Positions 8,856-17,980 of a DNA stretch of 64,000 nucleotides are shown piece by piece. Both the position numbers and the translations under genes were made by a program. A model generated the notes under the pieces. That model saw only the letters and a list, made by a program, of their open reading frames with translations. It ran no database searches and had not been told where the DNA came from. The stretch spans positions 1-64,000 of the forward strand of contig JACCEK010000003.1 of assembly GCA_020112395.1 (NCBI GenBank), given 5' to 3'. Position 1 is the first letter of the stretch; every line of letters begins with the position of its first letter. This DNA is from Aerococcaceae bacterium DSM 111021 (GTDB taxonomy: Bacteria > Bacillota > Bacilli > Lactobacillales > Aerococcaceae).

Positions 8856-10598
8856 TTGGAAAAAGAAAAAATTAAGCGTTACGGTATTATTGGTGGTATT
8901 GCAATGGGTGCTGTCATTTTATTGTACGTCATCTTTTCCTCATTTTGGCAACCCTTAATGAATCAATCTGCAAGTTCTTTGTCGAATCAATTCAGTCAAG
9001 CCGAAGAGATTACACCTGCCGAACTTGTTGCAGAACATCGTTATGACAAACTGCACTTACAACCGACTGCGAGTATATTAATTGAGAGTTTAAAATCTTC
9101 TGTAGTGAATGTAGGGGTAGCAAACCGTACAGAGACACCGTTATTAACAGAAGTTGCTGAGAATGATCAAGAGCTGATACCGGAAGAAGAATTACCGGAG
9201 ATAGTCCCTTGGTTTTATTTTAGTCCGAATGTGGCTGTTGTCTCACCAACATCATATGCAAACCAAGAACGGTTGTTAGAAAAAGAGAGTCTTAATGATT
9301 TTGCTTGGTATGCATATAATGATACGGAGTTATTATACCGTAATGAAAAACCTTATACTGGTTGGTATAACTTACCTGGTGAGGGTTGGTTTTACTTTCT
9401 AGAAGGAGCACAACAAGATATTGGCTTTACGATGGATGAAGCGTCAGAGCTGATAGCGCATCGTAATTTACTGTTAACTTTAGTTCCAATAGATGATGTC
9501 GACTTCTTCTTTATTGAGCGTCCGTATGAGTATACGCATATGAGCGAAGTGACACCAGTTGATTATAATATTCTTTATAAAGCAACCGATTCGATTATTC
9601 TTACTGCTCCACCAAAAACTCAGGAATCTACGATGATAACGACAACCGAAGGGTTCTATGATATGCCGATGGAAGTTGTCGAAGAGTATAGTACATTTGG
9701 TGAAGAGTGGTTGCATGTTTATATCGGTTATGAAGAATTAGGTTGGGTTAAAAAGGACGATACATCTCAAGATTATGTAGAAACTTATTATAGTGAACGT
9801 GAACTACTTGATACAATGGAAGCAGTGATTTGGGAAGAGATTGGAATGATTAATGCGAACGTTGGGGCATCATTCATTAATAATGAAACGATGGCTCAAG
9901 TAGATATTAATAATCAACAGTTCTTTCCAGCTAGTACCCAAAAAATTTATGTGCTAGGTGAAGTTTACCATCAGTATAAGACCGGAGAATTAACACCTGA
10001 CACATATGTTACGATGACTGACTGGGATAAAGTGCCTGGTGCAGGTATCATCCAAGGTCAACCAAGCGGAAGTATGTATACTGTGAATGAGTTAGTTGAT
10101 CTTGTGACTATTTATAGTGATAATACAGCAGCGAATATGTTAATTGATGTTGTAGGTGGAGGATACATTATTAACCCGCATATCCATCAATTAGGGTTAT
10201 ACGAAACATATGTAAATGGTAAGTATTATAGTGATGATACTTACTTTACAACCACACCTCATGATGCAGCACGTTACTTTGCGTTATTATATAATAACCA
10301 AGTCAATGGTGCACCTTGGGATGAGATGTTAATCAATAAGTTAACGATGAATACGCATAATTTTTTACGTCAGTATATTCCTTATTCGACAAGTTCTTGG
10401 AATAAGTCTGGGCTAGGTGAAACAGAACAAAATGATATTGCAACCTTTGTGACACCATATGGGTCATACTCTCTTGCAGTTTATACTGCTTATCCAGGGG
10501 ATTATGATGCGATTTCAGATCAATTAGGACGCTTATCTCTACGCGTACATGACCTGTTTAATGAGTTAAGATCGCAATTATGGATCACTGTTGAATAA
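8856..10598 (+). CDS. membrane-anchored serine hydrolase with beta-lactamase (class A-like) fold
   Basis: Protein of 580 residues starting at TTG, chosen because AAAGGAGG sits 7 bp upstream. One N-terminal membrane segment (about 9-30) anchors it outside the cell. Residues about 220-305 look like a beta-rich SH3-type spacer. The C-terminal domain has the three serine-hydrolase motifs: STQK (S360, K363), SDN (421-423) and KSG (517-519). This combination is seen in class A beta-lactamase-like proteins of wall metabolism as well as in beta-lactamases. The long N-terminal extension and the membrane anchor favour a wall-related role; resistance activity cannot be read from the sequence. Confidence 0.8.
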   Translation: MEKEKIKRYGIIGGIAMGAVILLYVIFSSFWQPLMNQSASSLSNQFSQAEEITPAELVAEHRYDKLHLQPTASILIESLKSSVVNVGVANRTETPLLTEVAENDQELIPEEELPEIVPWFYFSPNVAVVSPTSYANQERLLEKESLNDFAWYAYNDTELLYRNEKPYTGWYNLPGEGWFYFLEGAQQDIGFTMDEASELIAHRNLLLTLVPIDDVDFFFIERPYEYTHMSEVTPVDYNILYKATDSIILTAPPKTQESTMITTTEGFYDMPMEVVEEYSTFGEEWLHVYIGYEELGWVKKDDTSQDYVETYYSERELLDTMEAVIWEEIGMINANVGASFINNETMAQVDINNQQFFPASTQKIYVLGEVYHQYKTGELTPDTYVTMTDWDKVPGAGIIQGQPSGSMYTVNELVDLVTIYSDNTAANMLIDVVGGGYIINPHIHQLGLYETYVNGKYYSDDTYFTTTPHDAARYFALLYNNQVNGAPWDEMLINKLTMNTHNFLRQYIPYSTSSWNKSGLGETEQNDIATFVTPYGSYSLAVYTAYPGDYDAISDQLGRLSLRVHDLFNELRSQLWITVE

Positions 10599-10611
10599 TG
10601 TAGGATGATAT

Positions 10612-10648
10612 CAAGCAAGTGCCTTTAAGGTGCTTGCTTGTTTTTTGC
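10612..10648 (+). terminator. terminator after the serine hydrolase gene
   Basis: Stem CAAGCAAG/CTTGCTTG with an inner CCTT/AAGG stem, followed by TTTTTT. Confidence 0.9.
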
Positions 10649-10816
10649 ATGGACGGGCATTTAATCCTAACGCATGAAGAATAGCCTTTTGATAATTTTT
10701 ATATTGACAATGAACTCACTGATTCTTCATTTTCTTACGAAAGTCTAATGCTTGATATCGCCTTTAAGAAAACGGTTTGATATAATAGATTAAATCGAAA
10801 AGAAGGAAGTGATACC

Positions 10817-11305
10817 GTGAATCAACGTGAGAGTATATTGAAATTAATTGAACAAAATAGCCGGTTGGAGCCAAGTGAAATCGCTACGATGCTTGACTTA
10901 GAAGAAAATATCGTTGTAAAAATGATAAATGAATTAGAAGAAGAAAAAGTAATTATTGGATACCATACTTTGATTAACTGGGATAAGACTGAAGACGAAC
11001 ATGTCTCAGCCATGATAGAAGTTAAAGTAAGCCCGCAAAGAGGGCAAGGTTTTGATCGAGTTGCGAATTTAATCTATAATTTTCCAGAAGTGGAAGCAAT
11101 GTACTTAATGTCGGGCGGATATGATTTTTCAATTGAATTGAAAAAAGCACCGATGAAAGAAATAGCACGTTTTGTAACGAGTAAATTATCAGTTATTGAT
11201 GAAGTGCAGTCTACAGCAACGCATGTTATTTTGAAAAAATATAAAGATCACGGAACATTATTTGAGAATGATGATGAAGATCGTAGGATGGCGGTTTCTT
11301 TATGA
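10817..11305 (+). CDS. Lrp/AsnC-family transcriptional regulator (AlaR-like)
   Basis: DNA-binding regulator of 162 residues: N-terminal winged helix (about 1-60, LEPSEIATMLDLEE...) and C-terminal RAM/AsnC effector-binding domain (about 70-150). It starts at GTG behind AAGGAAG. The aminotransferase gene overlaps its end by 4 bp (ATGA), so the two are translationally coupled. The same regulator-aminotransferase order occurs in Bacillus subtilis alaR-alaT (yugG-yugH), where the regulator controls the alanine aminotransferase; the same role here is inference. Confidence 0.88.
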   Translation: MNQRESILKLIEQNSRLEPSEIATMLDLEENIVVKMINELEEEKVIIGYHTLINWDKTEDEHVSAMIEVKVSPQRGQGFDRVANLIYNFPEVEAMYLMSGGYDFSIELKKAPMKEIARFVTSKLSVIDEVQSTATHVILKKYKDHGTLFENDDEDRRMAVSL

Positions 11306-12489
11306 GAGATTTCGTGAATGAACACGTTAAAAAAATAAAGCCTTCTGGTATTCGCCGTTTTTTTGATATAGCGAATGAAATGGATAATGTTATATCATTA
11401 GGAGTGGGAGAGCCAGATTTTGATACCCCTTGGCATATTCGCGATGAAGCGCGCGAGGCATTAAGTCGAGGGAAAACCTTTTATACAGCTAATGCTGGAT
11501 TGATTGAATTGCGAGAAGAAATTGTCGCAAGACTAACTAAAAAACATGGCTTAACTTACGATCCTAAAGAAGAAGTTTTAGTAACAATTGGGGGAAGTGA
11601 AGCGATTGATATGGCACTTCGTGCGACAGTTTGTGCAGGAGACGAAGTGATTTATTTAGAGCCGGGGTATGTATCCTATCTGCCTTGTATAGAGTTATCA
11701 GGTGGCGTGCCTGTTCCAATAGCACTCAAGGAAGAGAATCAGTTTCGATTAACACCTGAAGAATTGGAAGATGCTATAACGGATAAGACTAAGATTGTTA
11801 TAATGAATTTTCCGAATAATCCAACGGGTGCAATTTTGGAACAAAGTGATATCGAGGCTTTATCAAAGGTTATTATTAAGCATGATTTACTTCTCATCAC
11901 GGATGAAATTTATGATGATTTGACTTATACTGGCAGTGCGCACGTGACACTTGCAGGTGAACCTGGGATGAAAGAGCGTACGATATATATTAACGGCTTC
12001 TCTAAAACGTATGCGATGACTGGTTGGCGACTTGGTTATTGTTGCGGGCCACAGAGCATCATGGAACAGATGATTAAGATTCACCAGTTCACTATTATGG
12101 CTGCACCGACAATTAGTCAATATGCAGGAATCGAAGCGTTAAAAAATGGTGATGAATCTGTGGAAGAAATGCGACAAAGTTATAATCAACGTCGACGTTA
12201 TCTTTTAAAGGAGCTTCATCGAATTGGCTTAAGCTGTTTTGAACCGTTGGGGGCTTTTTACATCTTTCCTAATATTCAGGAATTCAATCTGACTTCTGAT
12301 GATTTTGCGACACAACTTTTATTGGAAGAACGTTTAGCTGTCATACCAGGCTCTGCTTTCGGAGAAAGTGGGGAAGGATTCATTCGGATTTCTTACGCTT
12401 ATTCAATTCAAGAGTTAAAAGTAGCGATTGGACGGTTAGAACAATTTATTCTGAGATTAAGAGAGAAAGCATACTACGGTGTGCAGTAA
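11302..12489 (+). CDS. PLP-dependent class I/II aminotransferase (AlaT/PatA-like)
   Basis: Fold-type I aminotransferase of 395 residues. The N-terminus (VKKIKPSGIRRFFDIA, then SLGVGEPDF) strongly recalls B. subtilis AlaT (YugH). NPTG at 173-176, DEIY at 201-204 and SKTYAMTGWR with the PLP lysine K235 are all present, and R387-type substrate contacts are expected near FIRISYA. It moves amino groups between alanine or a related amino acid and 2-oxoglutarate/pyruvate in the cytoplasm. The substrate is inferred from the coupled Lrp-type regulator; an aromatic or N-acetyl-diaminopimelate aminotransferase remains possible. Confidence 0.85.
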   Translation: MRDFVNEHVKKIKPSGIRRFFDIANEMDNVISLGVGEPDFDTPWHIRDEAREALSRGKTFYTANAGLIELREEIVARLTKKHGLTYDPKEEVLVTIGGSEAIDMALRATVCAGDEVIYLEPGYVSYLPCIELSGGVPVPIALKEENQFRLTPEELEDAITDKTKIVIMNFPNNPTGAILEQSDIEALSKVIIKHDLLLITDEIYDDLTYTGSAHVTLAGEPGMKERTIYINGFSKTYAMTGWRLGYCCGPQSIMEQMIKIHQFTIMAAPTISQYAGIEALKNGDESVEEMRQSYNQRRRYLLKELHRIGLSCFEPLGAFYIFPNIQEFNLTSDDFATQLLLEERLAVIPGSAFGESGEGFIRISYAYSIQELKVAIGRLEQFILRLREKAYYGVQ

Positions 12490-12494
12490 TAAAA

Positions 12495-12540
12495 AAAGCC
12501 TGTTATGAGATAGAAAAATCATCATAACAAGCTTTATTTT
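12495..12540 (+). terminator. terminator after the aminotransferase gene, possibly bidirectional
   Basis: Stem AAAGCCTGTTATGA/TCATAACAAGCTTT (one mismatch), preceded by A-run and followed by TTTT. It lies between convergent genes and could serve both. Confidence 0.75.
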
Positions 12541-12665
12541 AAATAATAATATATGCTTTTAGTTTGGATAACGTAACGGCATGAAATGAATAAAATTATA
12601 TTCAATTTTATGACACTTGTAATAAGTATTTAGAAAGACTAGTAAGTGCATATGTTATTAAGTTG

Positions 12666-12950
12666 TTAAGTCAATCCTTGAATGACATTGATAGCTTTTT
12701 CATTTGTTAAGCTGTAGAATATTTTTGTGCCTTTACGATTATAATCAACTAACCCAACTTGTCTCATTTTACTAATATGTTGAGAAACTGTTGACTGTGG
12801 CAATGATAAAGCATCTTGAATGGCACCAACATTCATAACACCATTTTGTAATAAGGTTACAGCGATATTATAACGAATAGGATGTGCAAGCACCTTTAAG
12901 ATATTGACAGTGTCGTTAATGTTACTTGTATTAATATTATTTTTTTTCAT
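12666..12950 (-). CDS. ArsR-family winged-helix repressor
   Basis: Small regulator of 94 residues. The winged helix is clear: VLAHPIRYNIAVTLL, then QSTVSQHISKMRQVGLV as recognition helix and KGTKIFYSL as wing. No CxC or obvious metal-binding set is seen, so it may sense something other than a metal or act by dimer control. It is divergent from oligoendopeptidase F. An inverted repeat over the likely start of the pepF transcript is a good operator candidate. Confidence 0.85.
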   Translation of the reverse strand: MKKNNINTSNINDTVNILKVLAHPIRYNIAVTLLQNGVMNVGAIQDALSLPQSTVSQHISKMRQVGLVDYNRKGTKIFYSLTNEKAINVIQGLT

Positions 12951-13029
12951 TTGTTTACCGCCTTTCAGATAGAATAAAACTCACTATTTTATTTTAGCAT
13001 TTTTTCAACCTATTACAATATATTATATA

Positions 13030-13057
13030 TTAAACTTTACATTAATTTCATTATAAT
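13030..13057 (+). promoter_or_regulatory. probable sigma-A promoter of pepF
   Basis: TTAAAC (13030-13035), 16-bp spacer and perfect TATAAT (13052-13057). The start point would fall near 13064, at the left edge of the palindrome. Confidence 0.55.
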
Positions 13058-13063
13058 ATGTTA

Positions 13064-13082
13064 ATATTCATAACATGAATAT
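13064..13082. promoter_or_regulatory. ArsR-type operator candidate between arsR-like gene and pepF
   Basis: Perfect inverted repeat ATATTCAT-AAC-ATGAATAT. ArsR-family proteins commonly bind A/T-rich palindromes with ATTCA/TGAAT half-sites. It covers the expected transcription start of pepF, so bound repressor would block initiation. Confidence 0.55.
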
Positions 13083-13132
13083 ATGTTTATTGAAGTAACA
13101 AACTTATCAAAAATAGTTAGATGGAGGATTTT

Positions 13133-14941
13133 ATGACTAAACAAAACGGACCATTACCAACACGTGATTTATTGAAAAAAGAAGAGACTTGGGATTTATC
13201 TTTACTTTATGCAACCCAAGAAGAGTACGAGACTGCTAAAGAATTATTTAAAGATCGAGTTGAGGCGTTCAATACGAATTATAAAGGTAACTTAACGAGT
13301 GTTGGTAGCATATTAAGCGCGTTAAGCGAGTATGAAGTAATCAATTCAGAATTGAGTAGAATTGGTCACTACGGCTTTTTAGGCTATGAAGTAGACAAGC
13401 TTGATTCAAATAATGAATCCAATGCTGTCAAATTAGGTCAGTTGAGCGAGTGGGCAGGGGTGAGATTATCTTTCTTCAACTCTGAATTCGCGAACTTATC
13501 TGATGAGATGTTAAATGAATTAACTGTTACTGAAGAAGGTCAAAAGTATAAAGGCTATATTGATCTAATTAAATATAATAAGCCAACCATGCTAGATCCG
13601 ATTATTGAGGAGACATTGAGTAGCTTATCGGGTTCACTTTACAATCATAGCGATATGTATAGTGCTGTGAAATTTCAAGATATGGTTTTCCCAGACTTTG
13701 AAGTAGCTTCAGAGACATATAGTAATTCTTTTGCTGGATTTGAGCAGGACTTTGAAGGGCATATGAATAAAGAAATACGTCACGCTGCTTGGGAATCATT
13801 CCATCAAGGGTTAAGCAATCATCAACACACAGTTGCAGCCAACTATATTAATCATGTGCAAACTGAGAAGAAGATGGCTAGTTTACGTGGATTCGATTCA
13901 GTTTTTGAGTACTTATTGCACGATCAACAGATTACGCGTAAAAGTTACAATTTAATTATTGATACATTAACAACTGAGCTTGCACCAGTCTTTAGACGTT
14001 ATGCTCGCTTATTGAAAGAAGAGCAAGGGCTCGATAAAGTGACGTTAGCTGATATTAAGATGCCTTTCTCAAAAGCTGAGCCGATGACAGTCAGTATTGA
14101 AGAAAGTCGTGAGATGATTGAATCGGCTTTATCAGTTCTTGGTGAGGAATATATGGGGTATGTGAAGCAGTCCTTTGATGAGCGCTGGATAGATTATCCA
14201 ATGAACCAAACCAAATCTACGGGTGGTTTCTGTGCCACTGTTGCGGATGGACCTTCTTATATATTGCTTAACTGGACTGGTTTATTAAGTGAAGTCCTTG
14301 TATTGGCTCATGAATTAGGTCACGCGGGCCATTTCCAATATATTAATAAAAATCAATTGAGCATTACACCAGAACCTAGTTTATATTTCATCGAAGCGCC
14401 ATCTACAGCGAATGAAGTTGTGATGTGCCAGTATTTATTGAACCAACCGATTGAGGATGATGCGAAACGTGCTTTAATTGCTGAATTTGTGACGCGTACT
14501 TATTTCCATAATATGGTGACTCATTTATTAGAAGCGGATTTTCAACGTAAAGTATATGAAGCCGTTGACAATGAAGAAGTACTGAATGCACCTCGCTTAA
14601 ATGCTTTCTTCAAAGAATCATTGGAGAACTTCTGGGGAGATGCTGTTGAAATTAATGACGGCGCAGAATTAACATGGATGCGTCAACCGCATTATTACAT
14701 GGGCTTATATTCATACACATATTCAGCAGGGTTAACAATCGGGACCCAAGTTGGTCAAAAGATTGCAGCAGGAGATCAAGAAGCGGTTGAAGCTTGGTTA
14801 GATAATTTAGCAGCGGGAGGAACAAAAGATGCTCTTGAATTAGCATCAGCTGTTGATGTTGATATGTCTGAAGCATCAGCTATTCACCAAGCCATTCAAT
14901 TTGTAGATGAATTATTGGATCAAATCGAAGAGCTTGCTTAA
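13133..14941 (+). CDS. pepF: oligoendopeptidase F (M3 metallopeptidase)
   Basis: Cytoplasmic zinc peptidase of 602 residues that cleaves medium-length peptides. Zinc motif HELGH (H393, E394, H397) lies in a typical M3 context, with the third ligand expected in the downstream EAPSTANE segment. ATG at 13133 is chosen because GGAGG lies 5 bp before it; the upstream in-frame ATG at 13121 has no such signal. Length and sequence match PepF of lactic acid bacteria. An ArsR-type regulator is divergent. A 17-bp stem terminator follows. Confidence 0.94.
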   Translation: MTKQNGPLPTRDLLKKEETWDLSLLYATQEEYETAKELFKDRVEAFNTNYKGNLTSVGSILSALSEYEVINSELSRIGHYGFLGYEVDKLDSNNESNAVKLGQLSEWAGVRLSFFNSEFANLSDEMLNELTVTEEGQKYKGYIDLIKYNKPTMLDPIIEETLSSLSGSLYNHSDMYSAVKFQDMVFPDFEVASETYSNSFAGFEQDFEGHMNKEIRHAAWESFHQGLSNHQHTVAANYINHVQTEKKMASLRGFDSVFEYLLHDQQITRKSYNLIIDTLTTELAPVFRRYARLLKEEQGLDKVTLADIKMPFSKAEPMTVSIEESREMIESALSVLGEEYMGYVKQSFDERWIDYPMNQTKSTGGFCATVADGPSYILLNWTGLLSEVLVLAHELGHAGHFQYINKNQLSITPEPSLYFIEAPSTANEVVMCQYLLNQPIEDDAKRALIAEFVTRTYFHNMVTHLLEADFQRKVYEAVDNEEVLNAPRLNAFFKESLENFWGDAVEINDGAELTWMRQPHYYMGLYSYTYSAGLTIGTQVGQKIAAGDQEAVEAWLDNLAAGGTKDALELASAVDVDMSEASAIHQAIQFVDELLDQIEELA

Positions 14942-14977
14942 GTTACAGTTGTGTTACAAAAATGGAGTTATGCAACA

Positions 14978-15021
14978 AAAGAGTTAAGGGTCATTAACAG
15001 ATGGCCTTTAGCTCTTTCTTT
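14978..15021 (+). terminator. terminator of pepF
   Basis: A 17-bp stem (AAAGAG...CTCTTT) with three wobble pairs and a 6-nt loop, followed by a short T-rich stretch. Confidence 0.85.
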
Positions 15022-15101
15022 ATATTTGAACTTGAGTTAATATATCATAAGTCATCAAATATGATATTTAATTATTTTAAATATAAAGGGGTATTACATA
15101 A

Positions 15102-16370
15102 ATGAGAAAATCACTAAAACTTGTGGCAGCTACAATTGCAGTTTCTGCTTCATCAATGGCGATCAATAGTGCTGAAGCACAAGTCATCGGTGATAACGAA
15201 GCATCAGGGACTTGGACCGAGCGTTCAATCGTAGATGTTGCCGATTCAATAAATAAAGAAATTTCTGAAACAGGTAAATATACAATTCAATGGGGAGATA
15301 CTTTATCAGTTATCGCAGAAGCATTAGGGCTATCTGTTGAAGAAGTAACAGTATTAAACCAACTTGAAAATCCTGACTTAATTATTGCAGGATCAACATT
15401 AGCATTTAATGAAGAGCACCATCAAGTGACTTTCGCTAATGAAGATACAGGTGAAGAAGTGACTTACTCAACTGAGACTGGTGAAGAAGTTGAACCAGCA
15501 GCAGTTGTTGAAGAAGTTGAAGCAGTAGAAGAAACTGCTCCAGTAACTGAAGATGGATACGTTCTAAACACAGTTGAAGAATGGATTGTCCCTGAAGTTG
15601 AAGCCGCTGAAACAACGGAAGAATTATCTGATTATGCATCTGAAACAGCAGAAGTTTCTTACCCAGAAAGTTTAATCACTTGGGAAGATGCAATTGCTGA
15701 AGAAGAAGTAGTTGCTGAAGATTTAATCGTTGAAGAAGCACCAGCTGAAGATTTAGCAGTTGAAGAGCCAGTTATCGAAGAAGTTCCTGTAGTAGAGGAA
15801 GAAATCGTTGAAGCTCCAGTGGTTGAAGAAGCACCGATTGTTGATGCTATTGTAGAAGAAGCACCAATCGTTGAAGAAGTTGAACAACCAACTTACGAAA
15901 CTGATTTAACCGTCCCAGAAGAAACTCAGCCATGGGAAGTAGTAGAAGAAGAACCAGTTTACGAAGAACCTGCAGTAGTGGAACCTGAGATTGTTGAACC
16001 TGTTTATGAAGAACCGGTAGTTGAGGAACCTGTTTATGAAGAGCCTGTAGTTGAAGCTCCAGCAACTGGTGCAGTAGATTACTACTCAGCTAGCTTAGGA
16101 TCAATGCCAGAAAACGCGCATTTATCTGAATCTGAATTAGCAGCTAAGTTGGAAATCCGTCGTCGTGAAAGTACTCATAACTATGATGTATATAGTGTAT
16201 CAGGTAACCATTATGGTGCTTACCAAATGTTAGACTCATACTTCAGTACTTACGGATATGGTGACACATCACCAGCCAGTCAAGAAGCAGCAGCAAACGG
16301 CTACGTTGCATCACGTTACGGTAGTTGGCAAGCAGCTTTAGCTCACCATAACAATAACAACTGGTACTAA
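15102..16370 (+). CDS. secreted LysM wall protein with Glu/Val/Pro-rich stalk and APF-like C-terminal domain
   Basis: Secreted protein of 422 residues. Signal peptide with cleavage at AEA-Q (26/27). One LysM domain at about 60-102 binds peptidoglycan. Residues about 125-340 form a long acidic low-complexity stalk of EEPV/EEAP-type repeats. The end (about 345-422) matches the C-terminal domain of aggregation-promoting factors and small transglycosylase-like proteins: RRREST near its start, NGYVASRYGSW and a terminal NNWY. The glutamate in RRREST is a candidate catalytic residue. Expected role: cell-wall-associated muralytic or structural protein. Confidence 0.85.
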   Translation: MRKSLKLVAATIAVSASSMAINSAEAQVIGDNEASGTWTERSIVDVADSINKEISETGKYTIQWGDTLSVIAEALGLSVEEVTVLNQLENPDLIIAGSTLAFNEEHHQVTFANEDTGEEVTYSTETGEEVEPAAVVEEVEAVEETAPVTEDGYVLNTVEEWIVPEVEAAETTEELSDYASETAEVSYPESLITWEDAIAEEEVVAEDLIVEEAPAEDLAVEEPVIEEVPVVEEEIVEAPVVEEAPIVDAIVEEAPIVEEVEQPTYETDLTVPEETQPWEVVEEEPVYEEPAVVEPEIVEPVYEEPVVEEPVYEEPVVEAPATGAVDYYSASLGSMPENAHLSESELAAKLEIRRRESTHNYDVYSVSGNHYGAYQMLDSYFSTYGYGDTSPASQEAAANGYVASRYGSWQAALAHHNNNNWY

Positions 16371-16388
16371 AATTTAATATTAATTAAT

Positions 16389-16427
16389 AAGTCGAGGTAA
16401 CGAGTGATAGTTATCTCGACTTTTTTG
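16389..16427 (+). terminator. terminator of the LysM/APF gene
   Basis: Stem AAGTCGAGGTAAC/GTTATCTCGACTT with one wobble, followed by TTTTT. Confidence 0.9.
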
Positions 16428-16627
16428 TGTATTTGTAAATATAATGTCAATGATGCCTGAGATAATTTGGATAAGCACGAAAGTGGCATCCAACTTTTCG
16501 CGCCAAATGAAATTAGGTTTGACCACCAACTAAATAGATAGCGTTTATATTTTATAAATTAATGTTTGTCTTTTAGCTTGAGATAATGCTAGAATATTTT
16601 TAGATATAAGACAAAGGAGATTTTTGA

Positions 16628-17968
16628 ATGAATCACAAAACGGTTATGGAATTTCATGGAGGATTAGATACGATTGGGGGTAATATTATCTCGTTAGAGT
16701 ATAATGGCTATCGTATTATTACTGATTTTGGAGCGGTTGTTGGTGTAGATATCGACGAGCTTTCTTATAATAAAAATACACAAGCATTATATACCGAAAG
16801 TAAATTACCGAAAATCGAAGGTCTATACAGAGAAGAAGCATTGGAAGAAAATTCTGCTTTGAGTTACGAATCATCGGATTTAAAGACAATTGTGTTAATT
16901 TCACATTTACATTTAGATCATGTAGGAAGCTTGGCTCACTTGCACCCAGATATTCCCGTGTATGCAACAGAGACAGCAGTAGATTTGTATCATTCACTGA
17001 ACAAGCATCATTTTTTACCCGACTATCCGGTTAATTGGACTCCAGTGAAAACAGATGAAACATTTAAGCATGGTGAATTCTCACTAACGTTCCATTTAAG
17101 TGATCATGACACAGAAGGTGCAGCAAGTATCTTTATTCAAGCACCTGATGTGAAGATAATTTATTCAGGAGACTTGAGATTAAGTGGCTTCCATCCCGAA
17201 AGAGTCATGGATACAACTATTAAAGCTAAAGCGTTTCAACCGGACATCTTATTGTTAGAAGGAACGACATATAGCTTCAACGAAGCGATTCAACCGTCTC
17301 AACTAGATAAAGCTTTAAAACCATTCATTGAACCATTGTATAGTAAGACTGAATTTGGTTTAATGAGAGATGTCCGCTCTTTAATCGAAGGGTCTGACCA
17401 ATTAGTAGCTTTCAATGGCTATCCACAAAATATTGAACGTGTGGTTCAACTTGCACATGTATTTAATGAATATAAGCGGACTTTAGTACTGCAAGCAAGT
17501 CTTTATAATCTAGCTCACGAATACATTAAAGACTTAGACTACGTTGCGCCATTAGCGACTGAAGAATCAAGTTTTGGAATCACTTTCCAACAAATTCAAG
17601 CTAATCCAGAGCAGTTTGCGATTCAAATTGATGAGTATACTTACGAGCAATTATATACTTTACCAAAAGGTATTTTACTGCACTCTAATGGGGTGCCGTT
17701 GGGTACATTCATGGAAGGTTACGAAACTTACATCAGAGGATTACACGACAATGGATGGCGTATCATTGATGCTGGTGTATCAGGGCATGCGTCTAAAGAA
17801 GATTTATTAGCTATAGCTTATACAATCAATGCGAAAGTAACGGTTCCTTGGCATACGAAACTTCCACAGCTTTACAGTGAAGCACTTGAAGCCTACGGTG
17901 TTACGACTTGGCTACCAGAATATAGAAAACAATATTCAGTCGATTCAATAGAAAGTAAAGCAATATAG
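16628..17968 (+). CDS. metallo-beta-lactamase-fold hydrolase (RNase J-like subgroup)
   Basis: Cytoplasmic protein of 446 residues. The HxHxDH zinc motif (H93, H95, D97, H98) sits in SHLHLDHVGS. Further metal ligands are plausible in HLSDHDTEGA, YSGDLRLSG and the late VPWHTKLP. The overall pattern is that of the RNase J/beta-CASP-like superfamily, but it is shorter than RNase J1/J2 and lacks an obvious C-terminal RNase J domain. The substrate may be RNA or another phosphodiester. It starts behind AAAGGAG and is followed after 12 bp by a 5'-nucleotidase-family gene, so the two form an operon. Confidence 0.78.
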   Translation: MNHKTVMEFHGGLDTIGGNIISLEYNGYRIITDFGAVVGVDIDELSYNKNTQALYTESKLPKIEGLYREEALEENSALSYESSDLKTIVLISHLHLDHVGSLAHLHPDIPVYATETAVDLYHSLNKHHFLPDYPVNWTPVKTDETFKHGEFSLTFHLSDHDTEGAASIFIQAPDVKIIYSGDLRLSGFHPERVMDTTIKAKAFQPDILLLEGTTYSFNEAIQPSQLDKALKPFIEPLYSKTEFGLMRDVRSLIEGSDQLVAFNGYPQNIERVVQLAHVFNEYKRTLVLQASLYNLAHEYIKDLDYVAPLATEESSFGITFQQIQANPEQFAIQIDEYTYEQLYTLPKGILLHSNGVPLGTFMEGYETYIRGLHDNGWRIIDAGVSGHASKEDLLAIAYTINAKVTVPWHTKLPQLYSEALEAYGVTTWLPEYRKQYSVDSIESKAI

Positions 17969-17980
17969 AGGAGAAATGTA

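Noticed and set aside
15436-16065. Gln/Leu-rich minus-strand frames opposite the LysM/APF gene
   Set aside because: They are the complement of the Glu/Val/Pro-rich repeat region and have no coding signals.
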